From positions 7,254,001 through 7,318,000 of the forward strand of contig NZ_JBBOCA010000001.1 of NCBI RefSeq assembly GCF_038002225.1: DNA of 64,000 nt, in the 5' to 3' direction. Shown piece after piece: positions 18,597 to 26,782 of this stretch. Positions within the stretch are counted from its first letter, which is position 1; each line of letters begins with the position of its first letter. The stretch comes from Paenibacillus sp. FSL R7-0204 (GTDB lineage Bacteria > Bacillota > Bacilli > Paenibacillales > Paenibacillaceae). Under the pieces are notes generated by a model. That model was given only the letters and a program-made list of their open reading frames with translations, searched no databases and had not been told where the DNA came from. A program made the translations under genes and the position numbers.

Positions 18597-18636
18597 AAGA
18601 ACCGCCTTTCCTTAAGAGGAGAGGCGGTTCTTTTTT
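18597..18636. terminator. rho-independent terminator between convergent genes
   Basis: AAGAACCGCCT pairs with AGGCGGTTCTT, followed by a run of T; it serves the flavoprotein gene and possibly the convergent GT2 gene. Confidence 0.85.
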
Positions 18637-18647
18637 ACGAAATATTG

Positions 18648-19631
18648 TTATTTGTTGAGACTGGCGACTCTCTGCTCCGGTGCGCTCTGCTGCGGCCTGC
18701 CGCTGTAGAATTCCTGAACGATGTAGAGGGGACGGCCCTTCGATTCATCATAGATTCGTCCGACATACTCGCCCAGAATACCCAGCATGAGCAGCACGAA
18801 CCCGTTGAAGGTCAATGTGATCCCGATCATCGATGCCCATCCCTTCACGGCCGCATCCGTAAAGAGCGCCAGATACAGCACATACATCAGGTACAGAAAA
18901 CCGGATACGGACAGAAGCACTCCAAGAACACCAGCCAGCTTCAGCGGCTTATAAGAGAAGGAGGTAATGCCGTCCAGCGACAGCTTCAGCATCCGCCCTA
19001 ACGGATATTTGGTCTCTCCGGCCAGCCGCTCCTCCCGCTCGTATTCTATCGCCTTCTGGCGGAATCCAACCCAGCTGACGAGACCGCGAACGAAGCGGTT
19101 CTTCTCGGGCAGACGCTTCAGCTCATCGCAGACTCTGCGGTCCATCAGGCGGAAATCACCGGTGTCCACCGGAATGGAGATATCTGTCGAATAACGCAGC
19201 ACCCGGTAAAATAAGCTGGCCGTCCACTTTTTGAACAGGGACTCTCCGTTTCGCTTGATCCGCTTGGCGTACACGACCTGGTAGCCTTGCTTCCACTCCG
19301 CAATCATCTCCGGAATCAGCTCGGGCGGGTCCTGGAGATCCGCGTCAATGATCACAACCGCATCGCCCAGCGCATAATCCATCCCTGCGGTAATAGCGAC
19401 CTGATGCCCGAAATTGCGGGACAGATCGATCAGCTTCACACTTTCATCCCAATAGCTGTACTCCTCGATCATCTGCGCGCAATTGTCGGTGCTGCCGTCA
19501 TTGACGAAGATCAGCTCGTAGGGCTCGCCTGTTGTGCCCATTACTTTTTTGATGCGCCGGTAGGTCTCCTGAATAACAGCCTCTTCATTGTACATCGGTA
19601 TAATAATGGAATAGCGCACTTGAACACTCAT
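18648..19631 (-). CDS. GT2 glycosyltransferase, YkcC/CsbB-like (undecaprenyl-phosphate sugar synthase type)
   Basis: About 327 residues. The N-terminal GT-A fold shows SIIIPMYNEE, FVNDGSTD and the metal-binding DADLQDPPE; two C-terminal transmembrane helices (~235-260 and ~270-295) follow, as in DPM1/CsbB-type enzymes that attach a sugar to undecaprenyl phosphate on the cytoplasmic face. The ATG at 19631 has GAGGAGGAG upstream. The GT39 gene lies directly upstream on the same strand, a YkcB-YkcC-like pair in which the GT39 enzyme would use the lipid-linked sugar outside the cell. A GtrA-type flippase is not adjacent. Confidence 0.88.
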   Translation of the reverse strand: MSVQVRYSIIIPMYNEEAVIQETYRRIKKVMGTTGEPYELIFVNDGSTDNCAQMIEEYSYWDESVKLIDLSRNFGHQVAITAGMDYALGDAVVIIDADLQDPPELIPEMIAEWKQGYQVVYAKRIKRNGESLFKKWTASLFYRVLRYSTDISIPVDTGDFRLMDRRVCDELKRLPEKNRFVRGLVSWVGFRQKAIEYEREERLAGETKYPLGRMLKLSLDGITSFSYKPLKLAGVLGVLLSVSGFLYLMYVLYLALFTDAAVKGWASMIGITLTFNGFVLLMLGILGEYVGRIYDESKGRPLYIVQEFYSGRPQQSAPEQRVASLNK

Positions 19632-19715
19632 GGGCAGCTCCTCCTCAAAAGTAGTAAGGAAGCGCGCCGGCACATGACCGGATATACGCGCTTCCCGATC
19701 TCCTGCTTCCGCAGG

Positions 19716-21926
19716 TTAGTTCAGGGTTATCTCATAAAGGGTTCCGGCATTGCCGCTGTTCTGTGTTCCCTGCCATTCTGCGGCCGGAACCTCCGTGCCG
19801 TTCTTGGTAATCCATTCCGTAATCTCCGAACTGCCGCCCCTCATCCCGCCCATGCCGCCGCCGCTGACCAGGAAGTACTTCACCTGCCCGCTCTCTACAA
19901 GCTCCTTCAGGCTGTCCGGGGTGTAAGGGGTATCTGACGCATTGAAGCCGTTCAGGATGACAACCTGCTCCCCTTCGTCGATGATATACGGGCCTGCTGT
20001 TCCATAATCCATCGCTGCGAACAGATATTTCTCGCCGGTATTATGCTCCTTGAGATAGCCCAGCAGAGATTCATTAATACCAGCGGCGTTATTTCTTCCC
20101 CCCATGCCACGCACGCCCGGCATGTTGGCTATGTCGGGCATGTTGCCCGTTGCGCCCATTGCGCCCATTACGCCCATTCCGAAGGAGCTGCCGCTATCCG
20201 GCCCTGCTGCCGGCGTCATGCTGTTATTGCCATAGACAATCGGCGTAAATGCCCAGTAGAGCGGACCAATCAACAGCACCATGAACCCTGTTACCGCAGC
20301 GGCATGTAACCAGGAATGCCTATTGCGTATCGCCTTCAGCAACCGCAGAATGATTAGCACTACTGTCATTGCAATACCTGCTGCCAGTATGCCCACGGAC
20401 CACCCGCTGCCGATGATATCGTCATACGGACGGATAATGTACACCTCAAGCACCGTTGTAGCAAGCACAGCTGCGGGCAGCAGCCAGGACAGCCAGGCCT
20501 TCCGCTCCTTATAGTAGCTCCAGAGCTGAGACCAGCCTGCACCTGCCAGCGCCGCCACCGGCGGAGCCATCATAATCAGGTAGTACTGGTGGAAGAAGCC
20601 GGCGATGCTGAAGAATCCCATGACCGGAACCAGCCAGGCCAGCCAGAACAGGGCTTCCTTATGCTGCCGGGTAAAATTCCTGCGCCGCAGGCTGGCCAAG
20701 ATCCCGATGCTGCTGAGCAGCACGAACGGCAGCAGCCAGCTCCCCTGGCCGGACAGCTCCTGCTGGAACAGCCGCAGCGGACCGGCAGTGCCGGTGTTGA
20801 ACATGCCGCCACCGCCCATCCCGCCTCGTCCGTCCAGGCTTCCGAACCCGCCGAATCCGCTGTTCTCTCCTTCTCCGCGCCGTCCGCCGTCCTGACCGCC
20901 CGGCACCATGCCGCCACCGCGTCCATCCTGGCCTGAAGCAGTCCCGCCGCTGTCACGGCTCTGATTGTCCCCGGCAGCGGAATCACGACCGCTCGTCGTC
21001 CCTTGCCCGTCTGCGCCCCCTTGCCCGCCAGCTCCATCCACGGGCGGGAATTCACCGTTAAAGTCCGGCATTTCCCCGTTCATTCCGGGCATACCGCCAC
21101 CGCCAAAGCCGCCACCCCCGGCTCCTCCAGTGCTGCGGTCACCGGTCAGACGGGACACACCATTATAGCCAAAAGCCAAATTCAGCACAGAGTTCGTGCC
21201 GCTGCTCCCGATGTAAGGACGCTCATCCGCCGGAATGGAATCGACAATTACAGCCCAGGATAGAGACACTGCCAGCAGTACGGCAGTGCAGGCTGCAAGG
21301 GTGCCGGTTTTCTTTTTCCAGTTCACCTTGGCTGCCAGGAGATAGAATAGATAAAAGGCCGGAAGAACCATATAAGCCTGCAGCATCTTCTCATTGAAAG
21401 CGACACCGATGAGTCCGAAGGCTGCCAGCAGGCTGCCAAGCCGGTGGGTCCGGGTGCCTCTGAAGAGGAACCATGCCGCCAACAGTAGTGTAAACACCAG
21501 CAGCGTATCAATATTGTTCGTCCGGCTTACCGCCGCTGCTACCGGAGTAGCGGCCATAACGAGCGCTGCAAGCCGTGCCGCCGCCCGTCCGAAGGTTGGC
21601 TTCACCAGCAGATAGACCAAGAGTACCGAGCCTACACCGCTGAGCACCTGCGGCAGAATGACACTCCAGCCATGCAGTCCGAAGACCAGCGCGCTTAAGG
21701 TCTGCAGCCAGAAGGTTACCGGCGGTTTATCGACCGTTACAGACCCTGCCGAATCCAGGGAAGCGAAGAAGAAGTTATGAAAGCTCTGCAGCATGCTGCC
21801 TACTGCGGTTGTATAGTACGTATTGGCATATTGGTCATTCCAGATTCCGTATCCGTACAGGACGGCTGCCAGCAGCATAATCATTAGCAGGACAACATCG
21901 GTACCCGGCCTCTTCAGTAATTTCAT
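19716..21926 (-). CDS. GT39/ArnT-like membrane glycosyltransferase (YkcB-like) with glycine-rich insert
   Basis: GT-C fold enzyme of ~736 residues with an N-terminal helix, a first extracytoplasmic loop holding the acidic motif LDSAGSVTVDKPP, and roughly eleven further membrane helices. Between ~264 and ~376 lies a low-complexity Gly/Asp/Gln-rich insert (GGAGGGGFGGGGMPG and similar), and a second Gly/Met-rich stretch precedes the C-terminal extracytoplasmic domain (EKYLFAAMDYGTAGPYIIDEGEQV region). These loops should face outside. ATG at 21926 has CGGAGTGG upstream; a GTG four codons earlier is possible. Partner of the adjacent GT2 enzyme; the glycan acceptor is unknown. Confidence 0.85.
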   Translation of the reverse strand: MKLLKRPGTDVVLLMIMLLAAVLYGYGIWNDQYANTYYTTAVGSMLQSFHNFFFASLDSAGSVTVDKPPVTFWLQTLSALVFGLHGWSVILPQVLSGVGSVLLVYLLVKPTFGRAAARLAALVMAATPVAAAVSRTNNIDTLLVFTLLLAAWFLFRGTRTHRLGSLLAAFGLIGVAFNEKMLQAYMVLPAFYLFYLLAAKVNWKKKTGTLAACTAVLLAVSLSWAVIVDSIPADERPYIGSSGTNSVLNLAFGYNGVSRLTGDRSTGGAGGGGFGGGGMPGMNGEMPDFNGEFPPVDGAGGQGGADGQGTTSGRDSAAGDNQSRDSGGTASGQDGRGGGMVPGGQDGGRRGEGENSGFGGFGSLDGRGGMGGGGMFNTGTAGPLRLFQQELSGQGSWLLPFVLLSSIGILASLRRRNFTRQHKEALFWLAWLVPVMGFFSIAGFFHQYYLIMMAPPVAALAGAGWSQLWSYYKERKAWLSWLLPAAVLATTVLEVYIIRPYDDIIGSGWSVGILAAGIAMTVVLIILRLLKAIRNRHSWLHAAAVTGFMVLLIGPLYWAFTPIVYGNNSMTPAAGPDSGSSFGMGVMGAMGATGNMPDIANMPGVRGMGGRNNAAGINESLLGYLKEHNTGEKYLFAAMDYGTAGPYIIDEGEQVVILNGFNASDTPYTPDSLKELVESGQVKYFLVSGGGMGGMRGGSSEITEWITKNGTEVPAAEWQGTQNSGNAGTLYEITLN

Positions 21927-22021
21927 TGTATGATCCACTCCGATTCGTTCATTTCTTAGGTGTATTATGGCATCCGTACCTTAACCCGTAATGAATGCCC
22001 GCTGAATGTTTGCTGAACGTG

Positions 22022-22061
22022 CCAAATACCCCGACGGGAGATGTCCCAGCGGGGTACTTGG
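22022..22061. terminator. hairpin terminator
   Basis: CCAAATACCCCG pairs with CGGGGTACTTGG (one G-T pair), placed after the 3' end of the DUF1697 gene on the minus strand. The T-run is weak. Confidence 0.6.
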
Positions 22062-22078
22062 TAGAGCTATTATTTCCC

Positions 22079-22624
22079 TTACGGCTTACGGGCCAGCGCT
22101 GCTACCTTGTTCAGGGTGTTCCAGTTGCGCGCGGTAAGCGCCGTTCCCAGCAGCTTGTCGAACGGCACCTTGAACAGCGGCGACTCGCTTACACTCACTT
22201 CATAGAAGGCATACAGCTCCCTGCCGATCAGCTGTACCTTATCGGCTCCATTCTCATAGGGGCGGAGCTTCTCCAGCGCTTCAGCGGCTGGCTCCGCTGC
22301 CAGGAACGAGACGTACAGGCGCTTGTAGGCTTCCTGTTCACTCTGCGGGAACGGATTGCCGGCAATCACCGCCTCCAGTTCCTCCAGAGAACGGATCATC
22401 ACCGGAACCTCAAAGCCGAAGGTCTCCTGAATCTTCCCGCTAATCATCTCCGCCAGCCTGTCGCCGGTTAACGCTTCACTCTCAAATATAACATTGCCGC
22501 TCTGGATGTAGGTGCGTACATTCCTGAATGGAAGCGTTCCGAGGGTGGCCTTCAGATCCTGCATTTTGATCACTTTGTTGCCGCCGACATTGATGCCGCG
22601 CAACCATGCAATGTATGTATTCAT
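22079..22624 (-). CDS. DUF1697 family protein
   Basis: About 181 residues with the DUF1697 signature at the N-terminus (YIAWLRGINVGGNKVIKMQDLK, then FRNVRTYIQSGNVIFES). The family is widespread and uncharacterised; the fold is reported as two alpha/beta repeats. The ATG at 22624 begins directly at the conserved motif and has AAGGCGG upstream, better than the start eight codons earlier. Confidence 0.88.
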   Translation of the reverse strand: MNTYIAWLRGINVGGNKVIKMQDLKATLGTLPFRNVRTYIQSGNVIFESEALTGDRLAEMISGKIQETFGFEVPVMIRSLEELEAVIAGNPFPQSEQEAYKRLYVSFLAAEPAAEALEKLRPYENGADKVQLIGRELYAFYEVSVSESPLFKVPFDKLLGTALTARNWNTLNKVAALARKP

Positions 22625-22664
22625 CTGTGTTCCGCCTTCCCTATACAATCTATTACCCGCAGGT

Positions 22665-23465
22665 TTATGCTCTCAGGCGTCTGTGGATCTCACGGACCAG
22701 CAGCTCCTTCTCAGGAACCGGAAGGCCTTCTACCAGCCGTGCCGCCGCTACCGGCAGTATCCACGCTTCGATATCCTCATGCGTCAAGCCTGACAGCTTC
22801 AGATACCTGCCGACATATTGTGCGGTCAGCCGTTTTCTGGCGAACCCCAGGAACCCCTTAGCGAACACGGAAGCCTGCGGAGGCATGGCCCCGATACTGA
22901 ACATGATTACTGACCGTGCCACATCTGCCGCAGGATTGCCGCGGACGCCGGTCATCCAGTCAATGACCCACAGCTTATCGTCCAGCAGGATATTATCCGG
23001 GTGGAAATCGCCATGGCATAGCTTCTCCCCGTCCGGCAGCCGGGCAAGCCGGGACAGAATCTGTGTTTTCTCCTCTGTCTCAAGCATGGGTGCGGCGATA
23101 ATATGCTGCTCCAGGCGCTTCTTCTGCGCCCCGGCTTCGCCCATGCCGTCGAGCTGATGGAGGCTGTAATGCAGGCCGGCCATCTGTTTGAAGCCGCTGA
23201 AGTTCAGCCAGGGCTTCCGGTTCATCTGCTGCAGCAGGGTAGGACCGGCGATCTGCTGATATACAATTCCCCGTTTGCCCTCTACAACTACCCGCTCATG
23301 GGGCTGCGGAGTAGCAACACCTTGTTCATAGACCCATTTACTGATGCGGTATTCCAAGTCCACATGCTCTTCCGGAACGTCATCGCGGTACAACTTAAGA
23401 ATTGTCTCTTCCCCATACTGCAGCACTTCCGCCGTTCTGCCTTGACCGATTACCTTCCCCTGCAT
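22665..23465 (-). CDS. aminoglycoside phosphotransferase-like kinase
   Basis: About 266 residues with the APH/choline-kinase fold: a nucleotide-binding start (VIGQGRTAEVLQYGEETILKLY), catalytic loop CHGDFHPDNILL and metal-binding DxD-type VIDWMTG. The ATG at 23465 (MQGKVIGQG) has GGGAGGGC upstream. Members act on small hydroxyl compounds, not necessarily antibiotics. The following hydrolase gene ends seven bases before a possible upstream start, so they may share a transcript. Confidence 0.85.
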   Translation of the reverse strand: MQGKVIGQGRTAEVLQYGEETILKLYRDDVPEEHVDLEYRISKWVYEQGVATPQPHERVVVEGKRGIVYQQIAGPTLLQQMNRKPWLNFSGFKQMAGLHYSLHQLDGMGEAGAQKKRLEQHIIAAPMLETEEKTQILSRLARLPDGEKLCHGDFHPDNILLDDKLWVIDWMTGVRGNPAADVARSVIMFSIGAMPPQASVFAKGFLGFARKRLTAQYVGRYLKLSGLTHEDIEAWILPVAAARLVEGLPVPEKELLVREIHRRLRA

Positions 23466-23522
23466 ATCAATGCCCTCCCGGCTAATCCAGACTGATCCGC
23501 GAGTAAATGCTCTCATCTCCCT

Positions 23523-24143
23523 TTATAATGAATCGCGGAAAAACTCATGATAGAAATTAATAATAACCAGCAGCACAGCCAGCGATTCGTTGACACTGTC
23601 CACTTCCAGAGCGTGGTTGGCATCGTCAATCCTGTATACCCTTACCTGCTTCATGCTGCTAAGCTCGGCAGGATGCTGCCCGGTGAACATCGGGTCACTC
23701 CCGCCGTAAATTACACTGCCCCGGCTCTGCCTGATGAACGGAAGGCTCTCGGGAACAGGCGTAAGAAACAGATGCGAGACCTTCTCGCCCATTCCGGGCT
23801 CCGACGCCACCTTACCGGCAATAATTGTGCCCATACTCTTACTGATGAACAGGAACTGCTCGTAGTCGGGAAGCGAAGCAAGCGCAATTTTGCATTCCTC
23901 GGCAACAATATCAATCTCCTCGCGCTTGAAGGCTACTCTCGCAGCCTGGTAGCCGTATTCGAGCAGCAGCAGGTCACAGCCGTATTCCCGGGCCAGCTTG
24001 CCCGCATAATCCAGCAGCGGCCGCTCGGCGGAATAATTCTGTCCCGGGAACACCACAGCCAGCACCTTGGAGCCTTGCGTGATAAGCTTATGTCTGACCT
24101 CTCTGCCCCAATGTGAGGACATTACAATGCTCGATACGCTCAT
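23523..24143 (-). CDS. alpha/beta-fold hydrolase
   Basis: 206 residues with a nucleophile-elbow-like ISKSMGT (Ser near residue 100), preceded by VLAVVFPGQNYSAERPLLDYA and followed by a candidate acid (GGSDPMF) and catalytic histidine in DDANHALE. This is the small alpha/beta hydrolase pattern seen in uncharacterised Firmicute proteins. AGGAAAGG precedes the start. Substrate unknown. Confidence 0.75.
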   Translation of the reverse strand: MSVSSIVMSSHWGREVRHKLITQGSKVLAVVFPGQNYSAERPLLDYAGKLAREYGCDLLLLEYGYQAARVAFKREEIDIVAEECKIALASLPDYEQFLFISKSMGTIIAGKVASEPGMGEKVSHLFLTPVPESLPFIRQSRGSVIYGGSDPMFTGQHPAELSSMKQVRVYRIDDANHALEVDSVNESLAVLLVIINFYHEFFRDSL

Positions 24144-24230
24144 CTATAATCCACGCCTTTCCTACCTGTTCTATGAGATTCTCTCTTGCCTCTCATTATA
24201 GCTAACTTCAGCACAGGTTGAAAACCGGAC

Positions 24231-24249
24231 AGCCCCGCAGGGCGGGGCT
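24231..24249 (-). terminator. short GC-rich hairpin after gerB
   Basis: AGCCCCGC/GCGGGGCT with a 3-base loop, between the gerB-type stop at 24267 and the hydrolase start. The T-run on the minus strand is weak, so termination is a guess. Confidence 0.4.
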
Positions 24250-24266
24250 GAATAGCTGACGCTGCT

Positions 24267-25391
24267 CTATGAACCTTCTGGCTGCTGCTCTGGAAGGGCC
24301 TTGTGTCTACTGTTCCTTCTGCGGGCGAGAAGCTCCGCTGTAAGCCACAGCAGTACAGGGATAACTACCTGGAACGGGAGTGCATATATCTTGTAGATAT
24401 GATACGCGAAATACTCCATTTCCATAATATTGGAATAGATGAAATCCGACAGATAGACCATGATCAGTCCCATCTGAAGCACTACAGACCGGTAGCTCTC
24501 CAGCTTGAATACCTTGGCCACACCGTTGCAGGTTACATACAGGCACAGACTGACCTTGATGAAGAGCGCCGTAACAAACACAATGGCAGCGGAGCCTTCA
24601 ATCCGGGTGACGAAATCTCCGATATTAATCCGGCTGACCGCCACGTAAGAGGGGTAGTACAGGCTGGACAGAATATCAGGGCCGAGCATCAGCAGGTTGC
24701 GCAGCGTGATCATAATAATGATCCCCCCTGCAATCAATGTGCTGCTGATCAGCACCCGCTTGGCAGAGCCCTTGGCCGGAATGGCGCTGAATGCGCCAAG
24801 GAAGACTACAATCTCGGCAAAAGGGAAGGTGAACGAGCCTGCTGTATCTGCAAGAATAAGGTTAAATCTGGTATTGAGTAGCGGCTTCAGATGATGGTAT
24901 TCAAATTTGGGTACGGAGAGTAGTTGTAAGATCACAATTACAATCAGCGAGAACAGCAGCAGGAATTTGGCGCTTCTTCCAAGCACCTCGATCCCGGCGT
25001 GGACCACCCACATACAGAGCAGGCCAATCATAAGCATGGGTGCGAGCATCGGAGTTGCGGTTAAAGCCACGGTCTTGCTGAACTCCCCGAAATTGCGCAG
25101 CACCAGCGCTCCCAGATGTAAAGCATACCAGATATACAGACAACAGAGCATCCGTCCCAGGACGGATCCGAACACTTCAATCAGCATGTCATACAGATCC
25201 TTGCCCGGAAACAGGACATGGAGTCTCGCATAGACCAGCATAAGCGGAACGGCCAGCAGAATTGCCAGCAGTTGGGCAATCCAGCTGCTGTTGCCGGACT
25301 GTGACGAGGTTCCCAGGAACAGGGAAGCACCGGTGACAAATAATACAGCGATGCTGATGGACTGGCCAGCCGGAATAGTCTCTTTGCTCAC
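24267..25391 (-). CDS. GerAB-type spore germination permease (B subunit)
   Basis: 374 residues, about ten membrane helices, APC-superfamily GerAB/ArcD/ProY type; it would bind the germinant in the inner spore membrane. The N-terminus (GQSISIAVLFVTGASLFLG) and the mid-protein LSVPKFEYHHLKPLL match the family. Starts at GTG with a strong AGGAGGAGGAG. It is the last gene of the operon, after a small membrane protein, whereas many operons place B between A and C. Confidence 0.9.
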   Translation of the reverse strand: MSKETIPAGQSISIAVLFVTGASLFLGTSSQSGNSSWIAQLLAILLAVPLMLVYARLHVLFPGKDLYDMLIEVFGSVLGRMLCCLYIWYALHLGALVLRNFGEFSKTVALTATPMLAPMLMIGLLCMWVVHAGIEVLGRSAKFLLLFSLIVIVILQLLSVPKFEYHHLKPLLNTRFNLILADTAGSFTFPFAEIVVFLGAFSAIPAKGSAKRVLISSTLIAGGIIIMITLRNLLMLGPDILSSLYYPSYVAVSRINIGDFVTRIEGSAAIVFVTALFIKVSLCLYVTCNGVAKVFKLESYRSVVLQMGLIMVYLSDFIYSNIMEMEYFAYHIYKIYALPFQVVIPVLLWLTAELLARRRNSRHKALPEQQPEGS

Positions 25392-25418
25392 ACTCTCCTC
25401 CTCCTTCAGCGGTGCGCT

Positions 25419-25622
25419 CTAATATAGCTTTTTCACCCATTCCACAAACAGCGGTGACGGACTGGGAATCTCCCAGCGCATCGACAGTGCGAAGGCCAGC
25501 CCGAAGGAGATCAGGTACAGGGCGGAGCAGACCAGGAAATCCCGCTTCATTCCCTTCTTCCGCAGCCCATATGGATCAATTACAGCTATCAATGCGTAGA
25601 TCAATATCACGTAAATGAACAT
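25419..25622 (-). CDS. small two-helix membrane protein, germination D-subunit-like
   Basis: 67 residues with two hydrophobic helices (MFIYVILIYALIAVI and FLVCSALYLISFGLAFAL) separated by a basic turn (YGLRKKGMKRD). Its position within the ger operon, ATG just after the C-subunit stop (TAAGGATG), and its size match the small D-subunit proteins described for some Bacillus ger operons, which modulate germinant response. Assignment is by context and topology only. Confidence 0.75.
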   Translation of the reverse strand: MFIYVILIYALIAVIDPYGLRKKGMKRDFLVCSALYLISFGLAFALSMRWEIPSPSPLFVEWVKKLY

Positions 25623-25624
25623 CC

Positions 25625-26782
25625 TTAATCCCCCAGCCGGATGGCCCGCGAAGTCTTGGCACTGCTCTGTATCGTCAGCTTGGACTTGACGCTCACTTCA
25701 AGACCGGCAAAGGCCTCAGGCCAGTGGTCTTTCACTTTGGCCCAGAGCTTAGGATGATTCTCGTACAAGCTCTCTCCAAAGCCAAAAATATCAGCATCGT
25801 ATCGCTGCTGCATCTTATGAATTAACGCCAGAATATCCGCCTGCAGCCGCTCAGCTGCCCTTTGCTCGATATCCTGAATTGTCTCATCCTTAAGGAATCC
25901 CTCCGTTATCATAACCTCATCCAGCCCTGTCTTGGTTACCGTATGAATCTGTATCTGGAGCTTGCCATCCACCATTTCGTGCTTCAGCTTGGTCTGATTG
26001 GAGACAATCTCCAGCGAATACGCCGGATTCCCCCGCTTATCATCTACAGCCAACACCCCTCCCTGCATTACATTTTTGATTATAAGCATCGTCTTCGTCT
26101 CATCGCCGCTCAGTTTGCCCACCATCCGGTCCTTCACAAATACGGCGGTACCTGCCACCCTTTCGCTCTGCTCACCATTTTTTCGGTGAATATGAATGAT
26201 TGGGGCCGTCGCATTAATCCCCGAAGTCTCCAGCTTGTCGATGAAATCCCAGATCTCCACAGCTGGAGCGATGTTCGTATACTTCTCGTCACGCATCATC
26301 TGGGCCAATTCAAAGGACAGGATGGCTTCCGTGGTGCTTTTCATATTGAGCACCTCGCGGGCCGTCTTCTCTCCAGACACGAAGATGAACACATCCGAGC
26401 GGGTCTCCGTGTCCCGGCTGTACCAGTCAATGACTTTGACTAGCCCCTCTCTGGCGACTTCCTCACTGATGATGATTGCCTTCGCATGACTCCAGAAAAG
26501 CTTCTTGCCTGTCATAGAGATCATATTGCGGACGATCTCAAACATCGTATTCCCGCTGAGGCTGACCATCTTGTAGCCCGCCTGGGCCTTGTCCGCCGAC
26601 CCGCCTGTATCCACTACCTCTGCTGTAAGCAGCAACTTCCCATCCTCATTCTTATCAATGGCCACTCCGGCGACAATCGCCATATCATCCACCTCGGCAT
26701 AATTCCAGCAGCCGGTGAGTCCCAGGCTCAGCAGCAGCAACAGTGCGATAAGAGAGGTATACCCTCTCAGCAGAGATCTCAT
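25625..26782 (-). CDS. GerAC-family spore germination lipoprotein (C subunit)
   Basis: Spore membrane lipoprotein of ~385 residues. Signal peptide LIALLLLLSLGLTGC ends in a lipobox with the modified cysteine; the mature start CWNYAEVDDMAIVAGVAIDK is the classic Ger(x)C opening. The ATG at 26782 overlaps the A-subunit stop as ATGA, which favours it over an upstream frame that runs through the A gene. Confidence 0.92.
   Translation of the reverse strand: MRSLLRGYTSLIALLLLLSLGLTGCWNYAEVDDMAIVAGVAIDKNEDGKLLLTAEVVDTGGSADKAQAGYKMVSLSGNTMFEIVRNMISMTGKKLFWSHAKAIIISEEVAREGLVKVIDWYSRDTETRSDVFIFVSGEKTAREVLNMKSTTEAILSFELAQMMRDEKYTNIAPAVEIWDFIDKLETSGINATAPIIHIHRKNGEQSERVAGTAVFVKDRMVGKLSGDETKTMLIIKNVMQGGVLAVDDKRGNPAYSLEIVSNQTKLKHEMVDGKLQIQIHTVTKTGLDEVMITEGFLKDETIQDIEQRAAERLQADILALIHKMQQRYDADIFGFGESLYENHPKLWAKVKDHWPEAFAGLEVSVKSKLTIQSSAKTSRAIRLGD

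Noticed and set aside
20589..21263. several proline/alanine-rich frames opposite the GT39 gene
   Set aside because: Mirror of the glycine-rich insert, no independent evidence.
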